NCBI GenBank assembly: GCA_964058845.1
Contig: CAXKVR010000006.1
Span: 186,001-250,000 of the forward strand
Direction of reading: 5' to 3'
DNA: 64,000 bases
From: Carex sylvatica
Lineage: Eukaryota > Streptophyta > Magnoliopsida > Poales > Cyperaceae
Made by a program: the position numbers and the translations under genes. The notes under the pieces were generated by a model. That model saw only the letters and a list, made by a program, of their open reading frames with translations. It ran no database searches and had not been told where the DNA came from. Below, in pieces: positions 48,040-60,938 of this stretch (within the stretch, counting starts at the first letter, position 1; every line of letters begins with the position of its first letter).

Positions 48040-48057
48040 TCCCCGGCAACGGCGCCA
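48040..48057 (-). promoter_or_regulatory. Primer binding site, tRNA-Asp type
   Basis: The minus strand reads TGGCGCCGTTGCCGGGGA, the classic 18-nt primer site of Athila/Tat elements, complementary to the 3' end of a plant tRNA-Asp. It lies six bases inside the 5' LTR end. Confidence 0.9.
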
Positions 48058-48063
48058 AAAACT

Positions 48064-49324
48064 TGTTCACACAACGGGTCGTGTGGACTTCGAGTTAATG
48101 CATCAGTCACTGTTTCTTTACGTGGTTCTTTTGTGTAGGGTTCAACTGACCAGACCTAATATTTCTAAACCTCAACTGTCGTATGTTGGTTTATCAACTT
48201 GGTATGGAATCTGCAATATCTGCCCTCTTTGGGCTCTAAACCTCAACTGTCGTATATTGGTTCGAGTTACCAAGTTACTTGTTTGGAATACTAAAGTTAA
48301 CCTCTTATCTGTCGATAAGAGGAAATGTTCACCTTCCGGCTACTAGTTGGTTTCCCCTGTCGGATCACTAATCCTACCTCATGTACTTAGTCTGGTTGAA
48401 AGATCAAATTGGACACAGTACCTTATAGATGTGGCCTCATCTAGTGGTCAAACCAAATAATAATCAAGCAATTCAAACTAAGCAATTAAAATCAATCACA
48501 ATCAAGTAAACACAAATTTCAACGTAAAAATCCAATAACTAGATGCAAAACAAAACATTCGATTACATCTTAACCCTAGAAACTAATAAAACTACTCAAA
48601 CATAGTACTAAAATAGATAACAAAGATAAAAGAATAAGAATTCATTCTAAAACCCGAAGTACAAAGAAGATCCACAACAAAAACTCGCGTCTTTTGCTTC
48701 TTAACTTCGTCTCCAAGCAATAGCCGTCAATCTCTAACCCTAGAATTGTCTCTCTGCTCCAGAATGCCTTTCTGGTGCAAGAAATCTCGTTTATATAGAC
48801 TTTGGCTGACTTTCCTTCCTTCATATTTCTTTCCAGAACTCCAGATTTTTTTCTGGATTTGTCTGATACGACCCGTATCAAAATTGACACGGACCGTACA
48901 GAATTTCCAAAAATGCGAGATTGTAGATCTTCTCGCAAGCTTTCCGAAAAGTGGTCATACACTCAAAACGGAGCTACGAGTCAAAATCTATGACTGTTTT
49001 AAATTCGGATGGTGAAATTTCAGCATTGATCTGGTCTGGTCGAGCCTGATAAGACCCGGACAAGATGTTGTAAGACCCGGACAAGATGTTGTACGACCCG
49101 GACAAGATGTTGTAAGACTCGGACAAGATGTTGTAAGACCCGTGTCAGAACTTCTCAAATCCAAATTTCTTCTCGATTTCATCTGATTCCTGCAATGTAA
49201 GAACAAACTTGCAACAGTACCATATTCTATAGATATTCAATGCAATATGACTGATTTAATGATTCTAAACATAGATTTTGGTACAAAATATAGGTCGGAA
49301 AGTAGATATGTTTGCGAGATATCA
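48064..49324 (-). repeat. 5' LTR of the gypsy element, 1261 bp
   Basis: Bounded by TG at 49324 and CA at 48064 on the minus strand, adjoining the primer site. Contains the 21-bp tandem block. Small open frames inside are not genes. Confidence 0.85.
49051..49146. repeat. 21-bp tandem repeat inside the 5' LTR
   Basis: AAGACCCGGACAAGATGTTGT begins at 49051 and 49072, with variants at 49093 (ACGACCCGG) and 49114 (AAGACTCGG), and a partial fifth unit at 49135 (AAGACCCGTG). Confidence 0.95.
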
Positions 49325-49779
49325 TCCCCCTTCTTTCGTTTCGAAAGATAATTTGCTATTTTAAAAAATTATTTCTCCAGGTTTAATTTAAATAATAATA
49401 ACTTAGGATTTGTCTAAATTTCTCTGTTTTTGATCTTTAGATTTAGTGTTTAAGTAATTTCTTTCTCTGAATGTAGAGGAACATCCCTCCTATTTTTGTT
49501 TACCCAAAAATGATTCCAGTTTATAGAATTGGAGTTTATGTAAATATTTTGAGTTCCAGTTTTTTAAATGACGGTATTAATGTATTATAATAGTATGTAA
49601 ATAGGGTTTATGTGAACAAAGGTATATGGGTATTTTTGAAAAATATATAGGGGAGACTTCTCCCTGAATTTTTTTTTTCATTGTAGTAGCTCATGTTAAC
49701 ATTTTATTCTTTTTAGGATACTAAATATTTCTTGATTGCACTTTATGATTTAGATTTGCTAAAAAGGAGAGAAAATCAT
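49325..49779. other. AT-rich spacer, no gene seen
   Basis: No recognised feature between the gypsy element and the zinc-finger-type pseudogene. Confidence 0.4.
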
Positions 49780-52700
49780 GGCTAAAAAAGGAGACGAAAG
49801 ACAATATACTAATCTTAGCCTACGGGAGACTCTAGTTTCAACAGAAGGAGTGCAACGTCAGAAAGAACCTGATCCTCTCTAATGGAACCACAACAAGAAA
49901 GTAGACAGTATTAGCAACGAAAAAAAACACAACAAGAAAGTAGACAATCTAGGAGTATGTCTTCTCTGGGTAGTAGCAGCAGGTTCATTATATTTTTTTT
50001 ATGGTTTTATGTTGTGTGTGGTATGCTCTACCTTCATTACTCACATGAAGCACTAACTAAGCTATGAAATTATTTTTGTTTCGTTAGAAATGTTTGAAGA
50101 AGTTCTACAAGCCATGGAGGTGATTTGAGGTAACTTCTTAACAGAGGAATTAAATGGATAGAAGAGTCTCTTTCTCCTCCACACTGCATTCTATACATTT
50201 TTTGTTATGAGTCTTGCAAATTTCACCTCAGGTACTTTCAACGATATAGAGAACCTTACTATGATCGTAGGAGGGTTTCATGGAATAATGGTAAGAAGGA
50301 ACCTGCTGCAATCCCTAGACGCTCAACTTTTTCTTCCAGATGAGAAGCTTTCCAACCTGACTGTAATGATGCAATCATGAAAATATCATCTTTTCTACTT
50401 TTACACAGCTGAGACTTGATCTATCAGTACCATAACAGTCAGTACTGAACAAATTTCAGTAAAAGTTGGTTATTACCTGAATTAAAGTCAATATATGTAC
50501 AAAAGATCTGGTGCAATGATATTTGGTGTAATATAAGAATGATTAATATTATTTGTTTTCTTATTCTTTTATTTATCTACTAAATGTGAAGAATGCTATC
50601 TAATGCAGGGGAAAAGGAGGTGAACTAAGTGCAGGAAGACAGACATCTTATCCTGTTTCAATATATTTTCATTTAAATTATCATAACTGGTACTTTAGTT
50701 ATTTTGTTAAATTTTGTCAGTCTTTCATTTCTTTGTGTATTATGTGCAGATGTATTGTTCGATCAAGATTCAAGGTCATTGCTAGACGTTGATATCAATT
50801 ATGTAATGTTTCATTTATTTAATTATTGTACTATTATTCAAAGCAGGGCTGAAAGGGATCTAGGCAATGAGAGGTCCAGTCATCTGCTGAAAGCTGATCT
50901 TAGCAAGTATGTGTTTTTAGTTGCTTAATTTTTCTTGAGGCAAGTTACTTTACCAACAGCCTTAACCATTTAAAAAAAAATAGCAGGAGTTGGGGTGTGG
51001 AAAATGAGAATCAATAAGGCTTATCATCTGCACACACCAAACTTTCTAATCTAAATGATGAAAATAGACATGATGGGTGGCACCCGTACTCTTCAGTGAT
51101 GGCCCGATCCAGATCAATGTCTCTGTTACATTCGTCTCAGGCCACACATAATGCTAAAGAGGACTCTGATAGCAAGGATACTGATTGTCACCACTTACCT
51201 AATTGTGGCTCCAATAGGTATGCCATTTCTCCTATAGGTAAAACTTGCGGCGTATTTATTTATTACTAATTTGATTGTATGCTTTTTAAGTTAGCATCTG
51301 TGATGACCTTTTTGGGATATAATTGGGTGGGCTCATAAAATACTGAACTAAAAAACAAGAAAATGCATCTTTTGCCGCGCGGTGTACTGGTCATTCAACA
51401 ATTGCAATACCTGCCATATTGTGCACCTTAAATACTAATGCACTAGACAAATTATGAGATAAATGACATCGTAACTATAAGCCTAAATTACTAAAGTGAA
51501 CCTTATTACTATAATACTATTTCTTTGATCATTGACAAAATCACTATACAGTTGGAGTGATGAGTATAGTGCAGTTAGATCAAGTGACATACGCCTTTCA
51601 ACTGAGGACAAAAGAAAAAGAAAAAGAAATGGACAGGACAGTAGCCGCTCACCTGAACACAAATAGAGAAAAACTGGACCTCGTCTGGATCGGTCAAGAT
51701 GTAGTAAGCGCAGTGTTTCCCCAAAAAAGAGATCGAGAAATACTGGATGGGGCCACAGTAGGTCTAGAGGGAGAGGCAGTACTGATTTAAGTAGTCTTAG
51801 CAGGTACACTATGCAAAAGTAACCCAAAAGCTTGTAAATTTTCACTACAATTGAATATAAGCATTTCAGTTGCATAACAATTTTATACATATACTCGGGT
51901 TGTTTGCTGGTCAACAGTCAGTAATTTTGAATACATGTTTGCTTCAGATTATTTTTTCATTTTCTCTAATATAGGGGTCCTTTAATTTCGACAGCTTTTG
52001 TCTCCAGTCTAACACCAATTTATTTCTTTGGTTTTGTAAAATATTGAATAGGAGTCCAGGAACGAGTCCTACTGATACCAAGAAAACAAATGAAGAAAGA
52101 GAGAAAAAATTAGGCTTTTCATTTCTCCAAAAAAACTTGAAGCAAACCATGTCAGCCAAGGGGGGCCAATCTGATGCAGGGTAACCCATGCTCGAAAAAA
52201 GAGAAGAAAAGCAGCAACCTAACCCAAGCGTATGGGACAACTTAGCTCAAACTCAACAAGCACTATCTCAGAACAATGATGGGTGGGACCAGTCTATTAA
52301 TAATGACATGCAGAGGATGTTTGATGGATCGGGCACATCTCCTATTCAATATGATCTTCACCTATCAACCCCATCTAGCGGGACTTCTTTTGTCAACGGA
52401 GAGGCATAATTAAAAGGTTTAAGTCACTTAGAATTTGTTTCTCTTATGGTTTTGTGTTATGTTATAAACTTATGATATGAAGCACTAGTTAATTAACCAT
52501 GTTCTATAATGCTTACTTGTAGAAATGCTAGAATAAGATGTAAATGGCCTCTGATCCACTTGGTGAAATCAATTAGCAGGGGAGCATATACACCAAGGTA
52601 GGCAATTTTTCTCAAGTTCTGAATTATTCCTTGAAAGATCTGACACTATATAATATAGTAGAGGTAACTCTAGTATGATACAAACACTGCGGCTATATAC

Positions 52701-52950
52701 TTAACAGTGAGAAATTATTTTGTTGTACCATAATTGGCAAAAGAAACTGCTCTTATCTAAACAAAAAGACTGGTTTTGACAGGTGGGGTCCGGCCTCTCC
52801 AAATATGGATGGTTTCAGATCTAGTACAGTGTCTCAGTGGTCTAAGGTGGCATAGGATTCAACGAAGAATACTAATCAGAAGGAATCTAATAGGTGGGGT
52901 CAAAACTATTCACCGATAAAAAAACCTAATAGTATTGGGTGGAGACCCCA
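49780..52950 (+). pseudogene. Arg/Ser-rich gene relic, probably CCCH zinc-finger type
   Basis: Exon-like segments with plausible borders appear in order on the plus strand: about 50232-50340 (FQRYREPYYDRRRVSWNNG), 50846-50906 (AERDLGNERSSHLLKADLSK before GTATGT), 50988-51220 (SVMARSRSMSLLHSSQ), 51550-51800 (RLSTEDKRKRKRNGQDSSRS then RSVSPKKRSRNTGWGHSRSR), 52048-52408 (EKLGFSFLQKNLKQTMSAK, SVWDNLAQTQQALSQNNDGW) and 52782-52945 (RWGPASPNMDGFRSSTVSQW). Several carry stops. Arg/Ser stretches and WDN/WGP blocks resemble plant CCCH proteins of the C3H38 kind, which bind RNA. No intact CCCH finger is visible, so the family is tentative. The relic runs directly into the minisatellite. Confidence 0.45.
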
Positions 52951-55900
52951 ATTATCTTGCCATCTGAAGACACTACAATAGTGCTCCAAACACCTTCAAT
53001 TGGAGTGTTTTATTAGGTTTACAACTACCCTCTTATGTTGCTATTTGGTGACACTACTAGAGTGCTGCAAAGCCTTTCAATTGGATTGTTGTATTTGGGT
53101 TGTAACTATACTCTTCTCTTGCCATATAGAGACATTACTTGAGTGCTCTAAACACCTTCAATTGGAGTGTTGTATTGCGGTTGCAAATGCCCTATTGTTT
53201 TGCCATATCGACACACTACAAGAGTGCTTCAAACACCTTCAATCGAGTGTTATACTAGGGTTGCAAATACCTTATTATCTTGCTTTATAGAGACACTACT
53301 AGACTACTCCAAACACCTTCAATTGGAGTGTCGTATTAGGGTTGCAAATGCCCTATCATCTTGCCATATTGAGACACTACTAGAGTACTCCAAACACAAT
53401 CAATTGGAGTGTTGTATTAGAGTTGCAAATGCCCTATTATCTTGCCATAAAGAGACATTACTAGAGTGCTCCAAACACCTGCAATTGCAGTTTTGTAATA
53501 GGGTTGTAAATATCCTATTATCTTGCCAACTTGAGACACTACCGGAGTGCTCCAAACATATTCAATTGGAGTGTATTAAGGTTGGAAATGCCCTATTATC
53601 TTGCTATATAGAGACACAACTAGAGTGCTTCAAACAACTTCAATTGGAGTGTTGTACTAGGGTCGCAAATGTCCAATTAACTAGCCATATAGAGAGACAC
53701 TACTTGAGTCCTCCAAACACCATCAATTGGAGTGTTGTATTACAGTTGTAAATGTCCTATTATCTTGCCATACAGAGAGACTACTAGAGTGCTCAAAATA
53801 TCTTTAATTGGAGTGTTTTATTAGTATTACAACTACCCTCTTATGTTGCCATAGGGAGAAACTACTAGAGTTCTACAAAGACCTTCAATTGGAGTATTGT
53901 ATTAGGGTTGTAAATGTCTTATTATCTTGTCATATAGAGACACTACTAGAGTGCTTTGAACACCTTCAATTGTAGTGTTGTATTACGATTGTAAATGCCT
54001 TATTATCTTGCCATATAGAGACACTACTAGAGTGCTCCCAATACCATAAATTGTAGTGTTGTATTAGGATTGTTAATGCCATATTATACTGCTATATACT
54101 AGAGTGCTCCAAACACCTTCAATTGAAGTGTTGTATTATGGTTGTAAATGCCCTTTTCTTTTACCATCTGGAAACACTACGATAGTCCTCCAAAAATATT
54201 CAATTGGAGTGTTTAGGGTAGTAAATGCCCTATTATCTTGCCATATAGAGACACTACCAGAGTGCACCAAACACCTCAAATAGAAGTGTTGTATTTGGGT
54301 GGTAAATGCCCTATTATCTTGCCATTTGGAAGACACTACTAGAGTGCACCAAACCCCTTCAATTAGAGTATTGTATTATGGTTATAAATGCCATATTATC
54401 TTTCCATATAGAGATACTACTAAAGTGCTCCAAACACCTTCAATTGAAGTGTTGTATTGGGGTTGTAAATACCCTATTATCTTGCCATACAGACACTACT
54501 AGAGTGCTCCAAACACCTCCAATTGGAATGTTGTATTACGGTTATAAATTCCCTATTATCTCTCCGTCTGGAAACACTACTGGAGTACTCCAAAAATCAT
54601 AAATTGGAGAATTGTATTAGGGTTGTAAATGCCCTATTATCGTTCCATATACACTACGAGAGTGCACCAAACACTTTTAATTGGAGTGTTGTATTTGGAT
54701 TATAGCCCTATTTATATTACCATATAGAGACACTACTAGAGTGCACCAAACACCTTCAATTAGAGCGTTGTATTAGAGTTGTAAATGCCGTATTATCTTG
54801 TCATATAGAGACACTACTAGAGTGCTTTGAACACCTTCAATTGGAGTTTTGTATTACGGTTGTAAATTCCTTATTATCTTGCCATATAGAGACACTACTA
54901 GAGTGCTCCCAATACCATCAATTGTAGTGTTGTATTAGGGTTGTAAATGCCCTCTTATCTTACAATCTGGAAACACTACGATAGTCCTGCAAAAACATTC
55001 AATTGGAATGTTATATTAGGGTAGTAAATGTCATATTATCTTGCCATATAGAGACACTACAAGAGTGCACCAAACACCTCTAATAGAAGTCTTGTATTTG
55101 GGTGGTAAATGTCCTATTATCTTGTCATTTAGAAGACACTACTACAGTGCTCCAAACCACTTCAATTCGAGTGTTGTATTATGGTTGTAAATGCCCTATT
55201 ATCTTGCCATATAGAGACACTACCAGAGTGCACCAAACACCTCAAATAGAAGTGTTGTATTTGGGTGGTAAATGCCGTATTATCTTGCCATTTAGAAGAC
55301 ACTACTAGAGTGCTCCAAACCCCTTCAATTAGAGTATTGTATTATGGTTGTAAATGCCCTATTATCTTTCCATATAGAGATACTACTAAAGTGCTCCAAA
55401 CACCTTCAATTGAAGTGTTGTATTGGGGATGTAAATACCCTATTATCTTGTCATACAGACACTAATAGAGTGCTCCAAACACCTTCAATTGGATTGTTGT
55501 ATTACCGTTATAAATGCCCTATTATCTCTCTGTCTGGAAACACTACTGGAGTCCTCCCAAAACCATCAATTGGAGAATTATATTAGGGTTGTAAATGCCT
55601 TATTATCTTGCCATATAGAGACACTACTAGAGTGCTCCAAATACCATCAATTGTAGTGTTGTATTAGGATTGTTAATACTATATTATACTGCTATATACT
55701 AGAGTGCTCCAAACACCTTCAATTGGAGTGTTGTATTAGGGTTGTAAATGCCCTCTTATCTCACAATCTGGAAACACTACGATAGTCCACCAAAAACACT
55801 CAATTGGATTGTTATATTAGGGTAGTAAATGACCTATTATCTTACCATATAGAGACACTACAAGAGTGCACCAAACACCTCTAATAGAAGTTTTGTATTT

Positions 55901-58900
55901 GGGTGGTAAATGCCATATTATCTTGCCATTTAAAAGACATTACAACAGTGCTCCAAACCCCTTCAATTCGAGTGTTGTATTATGGTTGTAAATGCCCTAT
56001 TATCTTTCTATATAGAGATACTAATAAAGTGCTCCGAACACCTTTAATTGGAGTATTGTATTAGGTTTGCAAATGACATATTACATAGCCATATAGAGAG
56101 AGACACTACTAGAGTGATATAAACACCTTCAACTAGATTGTTCTATTAGGGTTACAAATATTCTATTATCTTGCCATATAGAGACACTCCTAGAATGCTC
56201 CGAACACCTTCAACTTGGGTGTCATATTAGGATTGTAAATGCCCTATTATCTTACCATATAGAGACACTACTAGAGTGCTCCAAACACAATCAATTGGAG
56301 TGTGTATTAAGGTTGCAAATGCCCTATTATCTTTCCATATAGAGACACAACTAGAGTGCTCTAAACACCTTTAATTGGAGAGTTGTATTAGGGTTCTCAA
56401 TGTCCTATTATATTGCCATATAGAAACACTACAAGAGTGCTCCAAACACCTTCAATTGGATTGTTGTATTTGGCTTGCAAAATGCCTTATTGTCTAGCCT
56501 TATGGTGGCACGACTAGAGTGCTCCAAACATTTTTAATTGGAGTGTTGTATAAGGGTTGTAAATGCTATATTATCCTGCCATCTGGAGACACTACTAGAG
56601 TGCTCCAAAAACCTTTAATTTGAGTTTTTTATTAGGTTTGTAAATGCCTTATTATCTTGCTATATGGAGACACTACTTGAGTGCTCCAAAAACGTTCAAT
56701 TGGATTGTTGTATCAGGGTAGTAAATGCCCTGTTATCTTGCCATATAGAGACACTACGAGAGTGCACAAAATACTTTCAATTGGAATGTTGTATTTGTGT
56801 TGTAAATGCCCTATTATCTTGCCATATAGAGACACTACTAGAGTGATGCAAACACCTTCAATTGGAGTGTTGTATTAGGGTTGTAAATTCCCTATTATCT
56901 TGACATATGGAGACACTACGAGGGTGCACAAATTACGTTCAATTGGAGTGTTGTATTTGGGTTACAAATGCCCTATTATCTTGTCATATAGAGACACTAC
57001 TAGAGTGGTCCAAACACCATAAATTAGAGTGTTTTATTAGGGTTGTAAATATCTTATTATCTTTCCATATAGAGATAGTACTAGAGTGCTCCGAGCACCT
57101 TCAATTGGAGTGTTATATTAGGATTGTAAATGTTCTATTATCTTGCCATCTGGAGAAACTATTCGAGTGCTCCAAACACCTTCAACTGGAGTGGTGCATT
57201 AGGCTTGGAAATGCCCTATTATCTTGCCAAATAGAGGCATTACTAGTGTGCTCCAAACACCTTCAATTGGAGTGTTGTATTTGGGTGGTAAATGCCATAT
57301 TATGTTGTCATTTATAAGAGACTACCAGAGTGCTCCAAACCCCTTCAATTAGAGTGTTGTATTGGGGTTGTAAATGCCCTATTATATTTTCATATAGAGA
57401 TATTACTACAGTGCTCCAAACACTCTCAATTGGAGTGATGTATTATGGTAGTAAACGCCCTATTATCTTGCCATATAGAGACACTACTAGAGTGCTCCAA
57501 ACAACTTCAATTCGAGTCTTGTATTAGGATTGTAAATGCCCTATTATCTTTCTATACATAGATACTACTAGAGTGCTCCGAACACCTTCAATTGGAGTGT
57601 TGTTTTAGAGGTGCCAATGCCATATTATCTTTCTATATAGAGACACTACAAGAGTGCTCCAAACACCATCAATTGGAGTGTTTTATAAAGGTTACAAATG
57701 CCCTATTATCTTGCCATATAGAGACACAACTAGAATGCTCCAAACACCTTCAATTAGAGTGTTATATTAGGATTGTAAATGGTCTATTATCTTGCCATAT
57801 GTAGAAACTATTAGAGTGCTCCAAACACCTTCAATTGGAGTGTTGTATTTGGGCTGTAAATGTCATATTATCTTGCCTTATAGAGACACTACTAGACTGC
57901 TCCAAACACCTTCAATTTGAGTGTTGTTTTAGGGTTGTAAATGCCCTATTATATTGGCATATAGAGACACTACTAGAGGGCCCCAAACACCATCATATTT
58001 GGGTGGTAAATGCCGTATTATCACGCCATCTGGAAACACCACTACAGTACTCCAAACACCTTCAATTGGAGTGTTGTATTAGGCTTGGAAATGCCCTATG
58101 ATCTTGCCAAACAACGACACTACTAGTGTACTCCAAACACCTTCAATTGGAGTGTTGTATTTGGGTGGTAAATGCCCTATTATATTGCCATTTATAAGAG
58201 ACTATCAAAGTGCACCAAACCCCTTCAATTAGAGTGTTGTATTAGGATTACAAATGTCCCATTATATTTCCTTATAGAGATATTACTACCGTGCTCCAAA
58301 CACTGTCAATTGGAGTGATGTATTAGGGTAGTAAATGCCCTATTATCTTGCCATATAGAGACACTACTAGAGTGCACCAAACACCTTCTATTGGAGTCTT
58401 GTATTTGGGTTATAAATGCCCTATTATCTTTTAATATAGCGACACCACTAGAGTGCTACAAATAACTTCAATTAAAGTGTTGTATTAGGGTCTTAAATGC
58501 CTTATTATCTATTATCTTGCCATATAGAGACACTAGTATTGTGCTCCAAATACCATCAATTGGAGTGTTGTATTAGGGTTGTAAATGCTCTATTATCTTG
58601 CCATTTGGAAACACTAAGAGAGTGCTCCGAAAACCTTCAATTGGAGTGTTGTCTTAGGGTTGCAAAAGCCCTATTATCTTGCCATGTAGAGACACTACTA
58701 GAGTGCTCCAAACACTTTTAATTGTAGTGTTTTATTAGATTGTAAAAGCCCTATTACCTTGCCATAGAAGGACACTACGAGAGTGCACCAAACACATTCA
58801 ATTAGAGTGTTGTATTTAGGTTGCCAATGCCATATTATCTTGCCATATAGAGACACTACTAGAGTGCTCCGAACACCTTCAATTGGAGTGTTGTATTAGG

Positions 58901-60554
58901 GTTGTAAATGTTCTATTATAATGCAATATGGAGACACTACGAGAGTCCTCCAAAAACCTTCAATTGGAGTTTTGTATTAGGCTTGAAAAGGACCTATTAT
59001 CTTTCCATATAGAGGTACTACTAGAGAGCTCCGAATACCTTCAATTGGGGTGTTGTATTAGGGTTGTAAATGCCATATTATCTTGCCATATAGGGACACT
59101 ACTTAAGTGCTCGAAACACCTTCATTTGGAGTGATGTTTTCGGGTAGTATTAGGAGGCACTACTAGAGTACTCCAAAAATCTTCAATTGGAGTGTTGTAT
59201 TAGGGTAGTAAATGCCCTATTATCTTGCCATAGAGAGACGCCACGAGAGTGTACCAGAAACATTCAATTGGAGTGTTGTATTTGGGTGGTAAATGCCCTA
59301 TTGTCTTGCCATTTATAAGACACTACTAGAGTGCTCCAAACACCTTCAATTGGAGTGTTGTATTTGGAATATAAATGCCCTATTATCTTGCCATATAGAG
59401 ACACTATTAGACTGCACCAAATACTTTCAATTGGAGTGTTGTATTTGGGCTGTAAATGCCCTATTATCTTGCCATACAGAGACACTACTAGAGTGCTACA
59501 AACACCTTCAATTGGAGTGTTGTATTAGTAGTAAATGCCCTATTATCTTCTCATATAGAGAAACTACGAGAGTGGACCAAACACCTTCAATTGGAGTGTT
59601 ATATTTGGGTTGGAAATGCCCTATTTTCTTGCAATTGGAGTGTTGTATTTGGGCTGTAAATGCCCTATTATCTTGTCATATATAGACGCTAGGAGAGTGC
59701 ACCAAACACCTTCAATTGGAGTGTTGTATTTGTACTGTAAATGTCGTATTATCTTTCTATATATAGACATTACTAGAGTACTCCAAACACCTTCAATTGG
59801 AGTCTTGTATTAGGATAGTAAATACCCTATTATCTTGTCATATAGAGACAGTACTAGAGTGCTCCAAATACCATCTATTGGAGTGTTGTATTAAGGTTAC
59901 AAATGTCCTATTATCTTGCCATATCGAGACACTACTAGAGTGCTCCAAACATTTTTAATTGGAGTGTTGTGTAAGGGTTGTAAATGCTCTATTATCTTGC
60001 CATCTGGAGACACTACTAGAGTGCTCCAAAAACCTTTAATTTGTGTGTTGTATTAGGTTTGTAAATGCCTTATTATCTTGCTATCTGGAGACACTACTTG
60101 AGTGCTCCAAAAACGTTCAATTGGATTGTTGTATTAGCGTAGTAAATGCCCTATTATCTTGCCATATAGAGACACTACGAGAGTGCACAAAATACTTTCA
60201 ATTGCAATGTTGTATTTGTGTTGTAAATGCCCTATTATCTTGCCATATAGAGACACTACTGGAGTACTCCAAAAACCATCATTTGCAGTGTTGTATTAGG
60301 GATGTAAATGCCCTATTATCTTGCCATATAGAGACACTACTAGAGTGATCCAAACACCTTCAATTGGAGTGTTGTATTAGGGTTGTAAATGCCCTATTAT
60401 CTTGACATATAGAGACACTACGAGGGTGCACGAAATACGTTTAATTGGATTCTTGTATTTGGGTTGTAAATGCCTTATTATCTTGACATATAGAGACACT
60501 ACGAGGGTGCACCAAACACCTTTAATTGGAGTGTTGTTTTTGGGTTCTAAATGC
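52950..60554 (+). repeat. 81-bp tandem minisatellite, over 90 copies
   Basis: The unit is about 81 bp: it begins TATTATCTTGCCATATAGAG, continues ACACTACTAGAGTGCTCCAA, then ACACCTTCAATTGGAGTGTT and GTATTAGGGTTGTAAATGCC. Each unit contains the near-palindrome CACCTTCAATTGGAGTG. Because 81 is a multiple of three, open frames run across several units (up to 194 codons at 53167-53751), each repeat reading about LLSCHIETLLECSKHLQLEC plus CIRVVNA. Length variants of 60-84 bp and point changes are common. The frames occur in more than one phase and lack gene context, so I treat them as by-products. Confidence 0.97.
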
Positions 60555-60783
60555 CAAACAGGATCAAAGATGCTGCTGATGCAGCTAATCCCAAATTTAT
60601 TGTAGATACATCAGGTACAATGTACCTCATTGTATCACATATAGATATACCTTCCTCTGCTCCTCCACCGAGAGAGTTTATATATATACTGATATCATCA
60701 TCATCATCATCATCATAAATATCAGTTTCCAAATCCAGTTGTAACAAGAGACCGATGAAGTGATTGGTGAAAAAAGTCTTAAT
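60555..60783 (-). pseudogene. ClpP protease fragment inside the minisatellite
   Basis: The reverse strand reads [20 protein letters not shown], then [20 protein letters not shown] and ASLIL. This matches the ClpP core (family pattern YINSPGG...AIYDTM...PDVST...GLAAS), including the serine of the AAS motif that is catalytic in the family. The fragment resembles nuclear-encoded plastid ClpP4-type sequence. It is preceded by an Asp run from an (ATC)n microsatellite at about 60690-60715 and ends against the repeat. The His and Asp of the triad and both termini are missing, so it is non-functional. Confidence 0.7.
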
Positions 60784-60938
60784 TTCTTTGCATAGAAAGA
60801 GTACTCCGAACCTTCAATTAGAGTGTTGTATTTGGGTTGTAAATGCCCTATTGTCTTTCCATATAGAGAAACTACTAGAGTGCTCCGAACACCTTCAATT
60901 GGAGAGTTGTTTTAGAGTTGCCAATGCCATATTATCTT
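60784..60938 (+). repeat. 81-bp minisatellite, final two units
   Basis: The array resumes with degenerate AAAGAGTACTCCGAACC and ends at TATTATCTTGAG, where gypsy gag sequence takes over. Confidence 0.9.

Larger units (their letters stand above)
45268..49324 (-). mobile_element. Ty3-gypsy element, Athila/Tat-like, non-autonomous
   Basis: Order on the minus strand: 5' LTR 49324-48064 (1261 bp, begins TGATATCTCGCAAAC, ends TGAACA), tRNA-Asp primer site 48057-48040, gag fragment, a stub resembling the N-terminal part of pol, about 0.9 kb of non-coding DNA, a polypurine tract with TTGGGGGAATT (45464-45478), and the first 196 bp of the 3' LTR (45463-45268). Reverse transcriptase, RNase H and integrase are absent. 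The CCCCAAGCTTGA blocks before the 3' LTR and the Asp primer are typical of Athila/Tat-type plant elements. The 3' LTR is broken off, so no target duplication can be checked. Confidence 0.9.

Noticed and set aside
53000..60348. Many plus-strand open frames of 60-194 codons with CHIETLLECSKHLQLECC repeats
   Set aside because: They arise because the minisatellite unit is a multiple of three. They occur in different phases, have no start context or introns, and end at ordinary unit variants.
60660..60747. Asp-run ClpP fusion protein on the minus strand
   Set aside because: The Asp run is an (ATC)n microsatellite and the start codon is fortuitous; only the ClpP core is meaningful.
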